Below are positions 19,101 through 24,100 of a stretch of 58,642 nucleotides of DNA, piece by piece. Both the position numbers and the translations under genes were made by a program. Every line of letters begins with the position of its first letter. Positions within the stretch are counted from its first letter, which is position 1. The stretch is from contig JAFGRD010000152.1 in NCBI GenBank assembly GCA_016935315.1, positions 1 to 58,642 of the forward strand, read 5' to 3'. This DNA is from Pirellulales bacterium. Lineage in GTDB: Bacteria > Planctomycetota > Planctomycetia > Pirellulales > Thermoguttaceae. The notes beneath the pieces are model-generated. The model made no database searches. It was not told the DNA's origin and worked only from the letters and a program-made list of their open reading frames with translations.

Positions 19101-19900
19101 AGCACGTCATTGCCGAGCGCCGCCACGCAATAGCCGAACTGGTCGTTCTCTTCCGGCGAGGGATGGAAGAACGTTTGCAGCAACTGGCCGGTGGAGGTGT
19201 CGAACAGATAGGCCGCCCCGGCGTCGACCTCCCCCGTGTCGTCGAATCGGGCCCCGACCAGCACGTTCTCACCCACCGCTGCCACCGACCGGCCGAACTG
19301 GTCGTTGTAGGCCGGTGTAGGGTTGAGGAACGTCTGCAACAGCGCGCCGGTGGAGCCATCGAACAGGTAGACGGCCCCCGAGCCGCCGTAGGCGCCGATC
19401 AGGACATTGCCGCCCAGGGCCGCCACCGACCGGCCGAACCGATCGTCGTCCGCCGGCGTCGGATCGAGGAAGGTCTGCAGCACCTGCCCCGTGGTGCCGT
19501 CCAGGAGATAAGCGGCCCCGGTGTCTTCGCCCAAGGTGTCATCGAGATAGGCGCCGATCAGCACGTTGTCGCCGACCGCGGCCAGCGACCGGCCGAACTG
19601 GTCGCTCTGACCGGGCGCGGGATTGTTGAACGTTCGCAGCACTTCGGCGGCGTGGCCAACCGGCCGGAGTTCCATGCCGAGGCCCGGCAGACCCGGCTCG
19701 CTCGGATCGCCAATGCCGTCCCGATCCAGATCATTGAAGACCGTTCCGGCAATCAGCCCGAGGGCGTCGAGCAGCATCCTCTGCTCGAGCGGCTCCACGG
19801 CAAGCTTCCGCAATCGAAGGCCGGCCGAAGGATGGGGCGGTCTGGCCGGGCCGGGAGCAGTCGGCATGCGATCGCGGCGGCGAGCACGTCGGGTCTTCAT
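4154..19900 (-). CDS. Giant LEPR-XLL protein: nested beta-propellers, cadherin-like repeats, dockerin, C25 peptidase
   Basis: A 5248-residue surface or secreted protein. The LEPR-XLL motif (VEPLEQRMLLDAL) lies near residues 35-47 after a basic N-terminus. Residues 50-3403 are seven super-repeats: a B-type module (FEDLDRDGxxDxGEPGLxGW ... GxYxFxGFxxGxYxV), each of the first six followed by two cadherin-like Big_9 repeats (PxAxDDxYxxxED ... VLANDxDxDxD). In modules 1, 2, 4 and 7 the B domain is split by seven FG-GAP-like blades. Residues 3404-3617 hold a planctomycete pre-dockerin module and a dockerin with two EF-hand-like loops. A gingipain-like C25 domain spans about 3930-4303, with a His in HHLGHANAG (His4168) and a Cys in SQGCLSG (Cys4198), the spacing expected of the family dyad. 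The tail has three Big_5-like domains, a jelly-roll, CARDB, PA14 (GLVFGYYP) and PKD (YAWDFGDG). There is no clear Shine-Dalgarno at the ATG, and no other plausible start near the motif. Substrate, ligand and role are unknown; adhesion plus proteolysis is an inference. Confidence 0.92.
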   Translation of the reverse strand: MKTRRARRRDRMPTAPGPARPPHPSAGLRLRKLAVEPLEQRMLLDALGLIAGTVFNDLDRDGIGDPSEPGLPGLGMELRPVGHAAEVLRTFNNPAPGQSDQFGRSLAAVGDNVLIGAYLDDTLGEDTGAAYLLDGTTGQVLQTFLDPTPADDDRFGRSVAALGGNVLIGAYGGSGAVYLFDGSTGALLQTFLNPTPAYNDQFGRSVAAVGENVLVGARFDDTGEVDAGAAYLFDTSTGQLLQTFFHPSPEENDQFGYCVAALGNDVLVGARYDDTGADDAGVVYHFDASTGELLQTFCNPMPAAGDAFGRSVAAVEGNVLVGARFDDARAEDAGAAYLFDGATGELLQTFFSPAPTVAGEFGYCVAAAGRHVLVGARADVLGAPGAGAAYLFDAATGNVLETFRKPLAAVNDHFGVAVAAVGEHVLVAADDDDSGAENAGSAYLFRSVAEPDIATTNDHGDYLFDGIEPGRYQVRLAGLPGCVRTLPGDGLPYLVDVAAGQAVFGLDFGVADNEPPAAIDDGYSAGEDSMLFLAAADGVLANDSDADGDVLTASLLSGPLHGSLTLQPDGALIYRPLPDFSGVDRFRYRAVDFNRQAVGIGDDAGATTDTATVTITVVAANDPPTAADDAYRVDEDATLTVPAAEGVLANDRDVDGDSLTASLIVAPSHGVLTLRPDGSLVYEPDDDFFGTDSFTYLAADASSGSNVARVVIGVAAVCDGGLGGVVFEDLDRNGVHDQGEPGLEGLAVRLQGFGCDPVQTFANPRGRANQYFGSSLAALGDDVLIGAFADDTAAPAAGAVYRFDAATGSLLQTFVSPAPSTGDYFGLCLAAVGGNVLVGAPYADTAAEDAGAAFLFDGNDGRLLQTFLDPSPTVGDGFGVCVAAWGDYVLVGAEKDDDAGTDTGTVYLFDAATGELLRTFLNPTPAQGDAFGCALAAVGDKILVGAYRDDTRGIDAGAAYLFDGTTGALLYTLLPPAPAAYDRFGSAVAAVGGNLLVGAYGDDTGASSAGAAYLFDGATGNLLHTLSNPTPTDYDCFGYAVAAVGDYLLVGAYGDDTAGDNAGAAYLFDPTTGHLLQTVTKPQAAADDRFGVALAAVGERVLVGAYGDDAGGRDAGAAHLVATLDAPACATSGPDGAYAFSGFHPGTYVVRQTPAEGFDLTYPPPQSHTVTVANDSGVWELDFGNAANQAPLAADDAYSVAEDGVLSPAAATGVLGNDDDSDHDALTAELLSEPLHGSLALQPDGSFVYTPEMNFHGTDRFVYRASDGLTDSSAAMVTITVTPVNDAPTAAGDDYQIRQNGTLWVPASGVLANDTDIDFDALTAVLGVGPAHGTIELRSNGSFGYTPQPGFFGSDRFTYRADDGAGVSSEAVVEITVVAVFDAVLSGTVFADLDRNGARHAGEPGLADWEIELQRVDAFEEPLRTRTDATGTYGFSGLCFGAYRIGVLVPPGYGQTFPADLDGYAITVVGSQPIHAGDFGIVENEPPTAADDTFSLLEDTTLAVQPPLGLLANDSDSHTDLLTALLISSPAHGALELQHDGSFAYTPDADFHGTDRFAYCAGDAWDVSGEAWVTLVVDPVNDVPTAADDHYLGNEDAMLVVPAPGVMANDADVDHDALTASLIAAPSHGRLTLRADGSFEYTPDGDFFGTDLFTYKSNDQVAGSSVAVVAIDVRPVSDGGLGGTLFEDLDRDGVHDSGESPIEGQTVELESVGGEWLQTFLDPTYDSGQFGRAVAALGRDVLVGDYDADTGAEDTGAAYLFDGTTGQLMRTFANPTPNRGDHFGRSVAAVGDNVLVGAYRDDAAGEDAGVAYLFDAATGKALLTFFSPAPRENDQFGRAVAAVGNNVLIGARFDDTGAEDAGAAYLFDGATGELLLQFRNPTPSEDDQFGYCVAALGRDILIGARLDDTGESDSGVVYRFDGVTGELLQTFVNPAPGESDAFGRSVAAVGGNVLVGARGDDTAAEDAGAAYLFDGETGLLRHTFFGPSPAPGDEFGFSVAGVGDDVLIGARFNGSGDRNGAAYLFDGESGELIQTFLAPGPDRDARFGVSVAAVGDNVLVGTQYGRAAYLFAAGPGTAATTTGADGSYHFTGFKPGTYRIRVPLPEGQVHTAPGGTGVHTITTAGDEQIGDLDFGQAENSPPTAGDDAYGGFEDTPLAVPASLGVLVNDGDGNGDPLLAMVVESPRHGMLALQPDGSFLYVPHAHFNGTDQFAYRASDGWSDSDVATVTLAVASANDPPSAADDDYAAHDDAPLQVAAPGVLANDTDLDGDGLTARLIAGPSHGALGLHGDGSFSYLPEPGFFGTDTFAYRAGDGIVESEPATVAIRVTPIYHGLLGGTAFEDLDRDGTRDAGEPGLRGWTVQLLYLDGTGKAVDTAYGDLPAAGGRSGKALTATTDADGSYWLSGFEFGTYLVRGEVPPGFVRTLPGGDGAYTITIDNQEDMLGLDFGSVENGLPQAGDDQYETDEDTQLSVAAPGVLANDGDLDGDALEALLADGPSHGHLVLRPDGSLAYTPDADFFGTDHFSYRATDGWAESEPAVVHVTVNPLNDAPTAADDHYTAMEDEVLVVAAPGVLANDADREGDRLSVTVVETPLSGILELSDDGSFRYTPRPDFFGLDGFTYRTTDGTDESQEVTVWIEVAGSFDGTFGGVVFEDLDRDELYDPGEPLLEGWTVELQSAGGATLASVPSDAQGNYRFHGFRLGAYRVRLAVADGFAQTAPGGSGTYLISILSDGTVLGLDFGNVRDQRPVAEDDRYDASEDGVLSVAAPGVLANDHDADGDPLTVRLLSGPRHGTLTLQPDGAFLYTPLTDYYGADQFTYRADDGLLEGNVATVRIAVAGVNDGPASLDDDYGTSQGGSLSVAAPGVLANDGDPEGDPLAAVLGRAPAHGVLELTPDGAFCYTPDADFLGNDSFTYKAFDGAAGSSEVVVSMVVNPVHHASLRGSVFEDLDVDGSHGANEPAVEGWTVQLQSLDDTGLLLRTFLEPAPDPGGLFGIAAAAVGDCVLVGAGNAGVAYLFDGNTRDLLQTFRNPAAASAGRFGYTVAAIGDDVLVGAPAEPPYAAADEGVYRFDGTTGELRLVLHNPTPDAADLFGCSVLAVGGNVLVGAAGDDTGAENAGAVYLFDGATGRQLATFRAPVPSADAAFGVCLAVMGQNVLIGAPGADVGGSRAGAAYLFDLTTGRLLQTFFNPMPAETDEFGRVIAVSGSRVVVGAPNDDTAAPDAGAVYLFDAVTGELLRTLQKPTPAACDHFGRRVAVLGGNVLVAAPDDDTGTRDAGAVYLFDASDGGLLRTFRKSEPSAYDAFGDCLAVLGNKVLVGAALDDRAGPGAGAVYLFDTGTTLASSDAQGVFSFAGLKPGSYRLCQLPPSGYVSTLPEGAGAYTIDLAANANLSGLDFGTHRTGVVGRYIFYNNSIFDGGDAAANSQDDVAVAPDKAALLPGQTATFANYTSYGRGINGVMIDVYGLAGVPETADFVFQVGNSADPGVWQPAADPVAVAVRPGAGVGGSDRITLVWADGAVRNRWLQVTISATATTGLPEADVFYFGNAVGDTGNATADARVNVIDMLRVRNNLRTFLDPAPIDFRYDHNRDGRVDATDLLIARNNQTHFLNALKLITAPAVDAGLGPSAAEPPQVFADAPGASDTGCPAPLPDGNPSESAVLKAPAGPELPERFWWSGWNGETSFAHTAAMGPAEADKGMASMSGGTATEPRVGSSDGWTTTLHYRFAGSPELLPATIGSWVSLEGETPWLIPGDPIVPSRTSHILLPPGTRIASVAVRPATPEVIATGADLAAAPPDTPTGVEPDFTDQTATKSFSSGVTFETQFLRGYSIGVLQVFPVAFEAGSGTVSFCDEIEVTVTTTVVDPPAILPVRRCDDDWRQTLDLVDNDSAIGRYGALLAGSARFNGETFPAGKAAVAGGSASSGSLPPGGPYEYIVVAPEELAGAFQPLVEHKIARGLDATVVTTEYIQANFHSPYDAEDDLAGKVRAFLAEAYLVWNTEWVLLGGDTDVAGSPYRYVRVEANGEDKTFLSDMYFACLDGPYNDMHDVDWAQDNDGIGGGDVDRMPDVYVGRAPASNVEEVATFVRKTILYETTPPPNATTGLWLGEKLYSEPITWGAASNDAICGGVVPEDYAAQVLYQRDGSYGRDQVMAALNAEPNFVHHLGHANAGSNAKLSPSDPSRLTNEHPYLFYSQGCLSGAFQYESMAEAHTVQADGAAVAAILNTHYGWYSPGGIPGGSHWWAWEFFDALFAEHRLHLGEAHFDAKIDRSSQSGTGRWVFYSSTLFGDPETRAYLPLAEPPAVVRAEPAGLQAVPVGSIRVEFSEPMAGTDFDLDDVVRFIGPGGVDLRDRLTGFQWRDFWTLEVFFERQTAAGAYELTLAPTMRDRQEMAVGTYTDDLIDVRFSIPVGFGDDRAILYRADMEADPGWTLQGQWAHGRPAGQQGDPSRGFSGVNVLGHSLGGDYPNNMARAEYAVSPPIDCTDHTDVTLCFWRWLGVENNRWDHATIDVSSDGGQTWATVWENGQENLSDASWTEQTVDLSAVADGQPDVQIRFGIGPTDASVVDHGWNIDDLTVTGTPDARIVLESPAASGDPPVVVAHEPTYSLAGPVRAVTLIFDQPMDFDSFNLADIDAFEGPSGDLTDRITGFHWLSEAVLAITFGAQSADGNYRMTIGPDVTDGATGYNAMAAAYTAVFAIGVARENDLLGAALDVTPGNLHDAAGTVEVCFSVFNAGANQAGPFGVRFYVSDDAEIDPTHDTLLSLADGGDSYRLAFGLDSGHSHSDTVTLLVPGSSPWDDHRGWLGMVVDADDEIAEDDEANNCHRGQGLDLDAVLHVAMRSPDNPADLTPGLVFGYYPETDGLDSVEQLGSLSPAARGVYDGFAIDPFPDEAEFGYIYSGYVYVDRDDLYTFYTYGGRSRLYLGSTLVVDNDIEGSGPTDEPSGQIALKAGYHELTLKYCGNMNNPAEGQLSVSFEGTESRKRPVPASALLHQVGSETRGPAVIRSTPAGEIIGDRRVVAFTFNEPMDTASFSTAEDVVGFQGPTAAEGDIAGFYWSADRRTLWVQTDGLTSLGEYTMTIGPGILDAAGNPMDQDGDGTAGEPIDDCRSATFTRVNAAPYVDYLFGNAPGEPGQWFNFSAHADDPDQGLSQGDVLRYAWDFGDGGPEDTGVGLRAVRHVFAEHGAYRVTLTVSDAQGATATAVLDVAVDEAGWLYQWSEADGHKRPTGNRAAAAETARELPANMFGR
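9040..9692 (-). repeat. Pre-dockerin plus dockerin module, copy 1 (within the 5248-residue protein)
   Basis: About 215 residues, from VVGRYIFYNNSIFDGG to FLNALKLI. It contains the string LLPGQTATFANYTSY, a GINGVMIDVYGL strand, VRPGAGVGGSDR and VFYFGNAVGDTGN. It closes with two Ca-loop/helix dockerin halves (ADARVNVIDMLRVRNN and NRDGRVDATDLLIARNN). A closely similar copy lies at 21427-22080 in the other giant gene, recognisable at DNA level too. Confidence 0.85.
9870..10965 (-). repeat. Propeller insert 4: seven FG-GAP-like blades
   Basis: Seven repeats from LRTFLEPAPDPGGLFG to LRTFRKSEPSAYDAFG, inserted in the seventh and last B-type module, between 'FEDLDVDGSHGANEPA' and 'GVFSFAGLKPGSYRL'. 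This is the most diverged of the four inserts: blade 1 is truncated and blade 3 lacks the LQTF start. Confidence 0.82.
13670..14755 (-). repeat. Propeller insert 3: seven FG-GAP-like blades
   Basis: Seven repeats from LQTFLDPTYDSGQFG to a final blade IQTFLAPGPDRDARFG, inserted in the fourth B-type module between 'FEDLDRDGVHDSGESP' and 'GSYHFTGFKPGTYRI'. The last blade is shorter and lacks the DDTG...DAGAA segment. Confidence 0.85.
16525..17630 (-). repeat. Propeller insert 2: seven FG-GAP-like blades
   Basis: Seven repeats, opening with VQTFANPRG and closing with a blade that begins LQTVTKPQAAADDRFG. They sit inside the second B-type module, between 'FEDLDRNGVHDQGEPG' and 'GAYAFSGFHPGTYVV'. 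Blades keep the FG...VAAVG...VLVGA...AGAAYLFD pattern. Confidence 0.85.
18545..19640 (-). repeat. Propeller insert 1: seven FG-GAP-like blades
   Basis: Seven consecutive repeats of about 50 residues with consensus LLQTFxNPTPAxxDxFGRSVAAVG, then NVLVGAxxDDTG and AGAAYLFDGxTG. Blade 2 is shortened by about eight residues. The run interrupts the first B-type module: the 'FNDLDRDGIGDPSEPG' half precedes it and the 'GDYLFDGIEPGRYQV' half follows it. Confidence 0.85.
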
Positions 19901-20047
19901 CGCGTTGCCGTCCCGGCGTTAGCAGACTGTTCCTGAAGGAAGGGCCGATAGCCTCCACTGTAACGGGATTTGAACCTATGTCAAGGAAATGGGGCGGCTT
20001 TGTTGCACTTGGCGAGACGCCGTTTCGAGTTCGGCGGCGCAAGGGAA

Positions 20048-20075
20048 AGGCCGCCGAGATCGCTCTCGGCGGCCT
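20048..20075 (-). terminator. Hairpin terminator downstream of the PEP-CTERM gene
   Basis: A perfect 12-bp stem (AGGCCGCCGAGA against TCTCGGCGGCCT) with a four-base loop. On the minus strand the loop reads GCGA, a GNRA tetraloop, and the stem is followed by TTTCCCTT. It lies about 130 bp after the PEP-CTERM stop codon, and the T-tract is weak. Confidence 0.65.
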
Positions 20076-20119
20076 GACCGATATCAATCTGGCTTCAGAC
20101 GCCAGCTTATGCCCTTTTT

Positions 20120-20200
20120 GATGTTCGCATTGTGAATAACCCAGGCCGATCAACGGGAGGCCGGGCAGGTCGGGGTCCCGTTGGTCGCCCTCGCGCATTG
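20120..20200 (-). repeat. Dispersed hairpin repeat, copy A
   Basis: An 81-bp element beginning four bases past the PEP-CTERM stop codon. It matches 30431-30510 at about 82 percent, aligned by eye. Both contain an imperfect hairpin built on CAACGGGA and TCCCGTTG. A one-base indel in the loop separates the copies, which argues against coding. Read in the PEP-CTERM direction, this copy has the same orientation as copy B on the plus strand. Confidence 0.75.
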
Positions 20201-20204
20201 AGTA

Positions 20205-20933
20205 CTAGGCGGCCGGTTTTCGACGACGATGCCAGCCGATCGCCAGACCGATGACCGCCAGCAAGGACCATACGAGCAGACTGGCAGGCTCGGGGATAAT
20301 CAATGCCTCCGACAGATCGGTGCCGTACAAAAAATGCACGTTACAAACGTCGTCGATGTCGAATCCCTGGGGCAGCCCGCCGAGCGTGAGCACTACCGAG
20401 TTCTGGACCAGCACCACGTCGGTGCCCCCGTTGCCGGTGGTGAAGTCATCTCCGGCCGAAGTAATACCGTAGCTGAGCCCGTTCGGGGATTGTGGCCCAT
20501 CCAGATTGTCCCCCGGAAAACGATCGTGTGGCCCGAAGGTGTCAAGCCCCGTGCTGCTGATGCCCTGGCTGGCGCCGCCCGGCATGCCCGAGAGACCGGA
20601 GAGATAGGCCCATTCACCGCCGACCACACCCCCGGGCACGTTGACCTGCACGCCACCGAGGTAGACGGCACTACCGGGTGCGAGCACTGCCGACTCTCGC
20701 GTGAGCGCCGGATCACCGGCGACATCGAAGAACACGGCGGTCAGCACGTCCACCGGAACGAGCACGTCGGCAAGTGACGAATTGGTTAACGTGACTTGCA
20801 GGTTGCCACCGGCGAGTTCGAACTCCGCGGTGGCCTCACGATCTCCGATGGACTGGACGAAGATCGCCGCACTGGCCTGTGCGACAACCGCCAACGCCAA
20901 AACTGATGCAAGTAAGGTCGTTCGTTTCTTCAT
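20205..20933 (-). CDS. PEP-CTERM sorted exported protein
   Basis: A 242-residue protein. A signal peptide covers residues 1-22 (basic KKR, hydrophobic core, AQASA). The C-terminus has the PEP-CTERM tripartite signal: IPEPAS near 213, one hydrophobic helix, then the basic end GWHRRRKP. In this family an exosortase recognises the PEP motif and the protein is sorted to the surface or matrix; no exosortase gene is in the window. The body is beta-rich and of unknown function, with strings such as LTNSSLADVLVPVDVLTAVFFD that resemble other planctomycete PEP-CTERM proteins. GGGGAG lies about 7 nt before the ATG. It sits between two LEPR-XLL giants on the same strand and is followed by its own terminator, so it is probably a separate transcription unit. 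Confidence 0.88.
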   Translation of the reverse strand: MKKRTTLLASVLALAVVAQASAAIFVQSIGDREATAEFELAGGNLQVTLTNSSLADVLVPVDVLTAVFFDVAGDPALTRESAVLAPGSAVYLGGVQVNVPGGVVGGEWAYLSGLSGMPGGASQGISSTGLDTFGPHDRFPGDNLDGPQSPNGLSYGITSAGDDFTTGNGGTDVVLVQNSVVLTLGGLPQGFDIDDVCNVHFLYGTDLSEALIIPEPASLLVWSLLAVIGLAIGWHRRRKPAA

Positions 20934-21194
20934 TCAGGCACTCCCCACATGTGCCCCAAGACAGGTGCAAATACGCTATATCCCGCAATCTAACAACCTA
21001 TAGGCCACCAACATACAGAAGTGTGACAGGTAATATGGGAGTTTTCCAGAAAAAACACCAACTCCTCCGTGTTTTCGCGGATTTCCCGACGCACCCCAAG
21101 AGTAGCATCGCAATGATGCACCCCCGAGGTGGCGGTCCGATCGATGATGCCCTTGGACCCCCGGGGCGATCGCACGCTCACTGCCGATCGCCGG
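20934..21194. other. Intergenic region upstream of the PEP-CTERM gene
   Basis: A stretch of 261 bp, more AT-rich than its surroundings from 20960 to 21070. On the minus strand a weak pair, TTGTTA and TATTTG with 17-bp spacing, lies before the PEP-CTERM start, but the match is too poor to call a promoter. No gene is seen. Confidence 0.4.
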
Positions 21195-24100
21195 TCAACA
21201 GATCACCCCAGGCTTCGTCTCGTCCCAGGCTTCGTCGCCGGAAGCGGCCTGCCTGTCGCGACGGCCGGAATCGGCGAGCTCTTCGAATTCGTAGAGCCAC
21301 CCCCACTTCGACGCAAGGATCTCATTGCCGGCCGTTTCCCCCGCCCCGGTCGGCGACGATGGCCGAGTCGTTTCGTCCGCAGCAGCCGTTGCACCCTTTT
21401 CTACCGCGTCTTCTCCCGCATCCGGCACGGTGATCAGCCGCAACGCATTGAGGAAGTGGGTCTGGTTGTTGCGCGCCAGGAGCATGTCCGTGGCATTGAC
21501 CCGGGCGTCCCGATTGAAATCGTACGGGAAATCGAGTGGGGCGGGGTTGAGGAAGTTGCGAGGGTTGTTTCTTGCCAGTAGCATGTCGGTGGCGTTGATC
21601 CGGGCGTCGGCGGTCGAGTTGCCCGCTTCGCCCACCGCGTTGCCGAAGTAGAACACGTCCGGGTCGGCCAGGCCAATCTCGTCGGTGACCAGCACGGTTG
21701 CCTGTAGCCACTGCTTCGCGATGGCGTAATCCGCCCAGACGATCGTCACGCGGTCGGAGCCGTCCACGCCGTCGCCCGGCCGCACGGTGATGATCGTGGG
21801 CACGGCCGCCGCTTCCCAGGTACTCGGGTCGCTGCTGTTGCCCACACGGAACAGAAAGTCGTCGGTTCCCAGAACGGCCCCACCGGGCAAGCCCGCGATG
21901 TCAATCATCAGGCCGTTGATGCCGCGGAAGTAGCTGGTGTAGTTGGCCAGGGTAGCCGTCTGGCCGGGCAGAAGCGCTTCCTTGTCGGGGGCGATCGCGT
22001 TGTCGTCCAGCGCATTGGCTGCCGCGCTGTTCCCGTCGAACGCGGAGGTGTTGTAGAACACGTGCCGGCCCACCACTTCCGCCGAGGGCAACAGCGTCAC
22101 CTGGCCCGGAGTCGGCAGGAGGGCGTCCCAACTGGCGGGCGCGTTGCCCCAAGCATCGACCGCCGCACGATGGAGCGAGCTACCGCCCCCGTCGGCCTCG
22201 ACCGGCCAATCCCCGTCGCCAGCGTAGACGACTTCGTCCTCCCACAAGCGAGGAATGAAATCGGGATCGTCGGCCGGCGGCGCGTCGGGACGCTGTAGCT
22301 GGACACGCTCGCCAACGTCCCTGAGCTGCCCGGAATACCCGCCGACGAATCGCACGGAGGCATCCATCCCATAGTAGGTACGGAAGGCCGTCAGTTTGTC
22401 GGTGTCGCTGGGGTTGAAGGGCACAACGACGAGGACCGATCGCGGGCCCAGCAAGGTCCCGGCGGCAAAGTCGAAGTCGATTCCCTTGCGGATTCGCCAG
22501 TCGGTCAGGTCGGCCGTTTCGGCAGTGGGGTTGTAGATCTCGATGAATTCCAGGTCGTCGTCCAGATCGGTCGGATCGGGGTTGTAGTGGACCTCGCTGA
22601 TGATGACCGGCCCCACTCGGGGTTGGGAGTTCTCGCCGTCGGCCGGATTGAGCGTGCGTTGCTGCATCGGGCAGAGGTCGCCGCTTCCGTTCGGATAGCG
22701 TCCGAAGGACTCGCCGTTTTTCGCCGCGCCGAACTCGACGTGGTCGATGAACCGGACGAGCTTGCCGGACGCGTCGGCTCCCATCAGCCAGACATCGTCG
22801 CCGTGGGCGCCGTCCAGCGCGAAATCCTTGGGGCCGGGGGCAAGCGGCGTGGGGTTGAAATCGTCCTCGTCGAAGACGATGTATCCCTGGCTCGGGATCG
22901 TCGTGCCGTCGGAGATACGGAACTTCTTGTAGTCGCCGTTTTGCGGGTTCGAGTCCCATCCCCAGGAATCACTCAGATACCAGCCGCCGACATCGATTGC
23001 CGCGCCGGTCGTGTTGTGCAACTCGATCGCGTCGGCCAAGGGCACGTCGGTATGGCTGAGCACTTCGTTGATCACCACGCCGCCGACCGGTCCGTCGCCG
23101 ACCATGCCGGGCGAGCCGCCATATTCGCTGCTGGACCGCCAATGGTTGCCGTCTTCGAGGTATTCGGTTCGCAGCGGCTCGGTCGCGGGCACGGCCGCCG
23201 GATCGAGCAACTCCAGCGAAGCGCCTTTGCCGTCGGCCCGGCCGGGCCAGTCGCCCGAGTCGTTGTAGGCGAAGTCGAGGATCGGCTCGTCCGCCCAATC
23301 CAACAGCGTCAGCCCCTCGCCCGCATTGTCCAGTGTGCCTTCAAACTGCCCGGCGACGAGCTGTCCTGTGCCATAGCGGGCCGCAAACGCCGCCTGGTTG
23401 GCCACGACGACCAGAGACTGCTGCGGTGCAAGCTGGGTCACGTCGCTCCAGGCGAAATCGAAGGCGATTCCCCGATCGAACCGCGCGAACTTCAGATCGA
23501 TCGACTGGGAGCCAGTGTTCTGCAGCTCGACGAATTCGAAGTCGGCGGCGGTCCAGGCGGGGTCGATCAGTAGTTCTTCGTCGGTGGGATCGTACGGGTT
23601 GTAGTTGATCTCGCTGATCACCAGATTCTCGGCGCCGGCCGGCCGCACCACGTACTCGGCTTCGTTCAAGGCCGACCACCGGCCACCGCTGAGCACCCGG
23701 GCCTTGAGCACGCACGACTCGTTGAGCGGGATCGCGCCGCTGTAGATCCGAGCGTGGGCCGTGTTGACGGCGCCGCCGGGCAATCGCGGGTCGGAGCCGT
23801 CGACGGTGTAGTAGATCGTTCCGCCCTGGGCACTTATCGACAGCCAATAGCCCGGGGTTACCTCGCCGCCGCGAGGAACGCAGGTGGGGGCGGTGACGCT
23901 CGGGTAGAGACCGCGGGCTTTCAGTTGACTGAGCACGGTATTGGTGCGCTGTGGGAAGTAGCTGTTCAGCAAGCGGTTTGCCTCGGCCATCCAAGTGCCG
24001 TTGCGGGTGTAGGGGGTGCTGGCCACGCGGTTGTCGCCCCAACGCGCCGATTCGGCGACGATCGCCCGGTCGATCTCGTTGAGACGCTCCTGGTACATCG

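Larger units (their letters stand above)
19901..20204. other. Intergenic stretch with terminator hairpin and dispersed repeat
   Basis: A stretch of 304 bp between the PEP-CTERM gene and the giant gene. It holds a strong hairpin (20048-20075) and a copy of an 81-bp dispersed repeat (20120-20200). No open frame in it looks coding. The promoter of the giant gene must lie in about 19901-20047 or further upstream, but I cannot name a -35/-10 pair. Confidence 0.6.

Noticed and set aside
9870-19640. Assembly artefact as the cause of the repeated blocks in the giant gene
   Set aside because: The blades and B modules differ from each other at many positions throughout, and the frame stays open over 15.7 kb, so collapsed or duplicated reads are unlikely.
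20120-20200. Coding interpretation of the dispersed repeat (peptides starting MREGDQRDPD and MHEGDQREPD)
   Set aside because: The similarity of the two peptides comes from DNA similarity. A one-base indel shifts the frame after about 12 residues, and the hairpin is better conserved than the frame.
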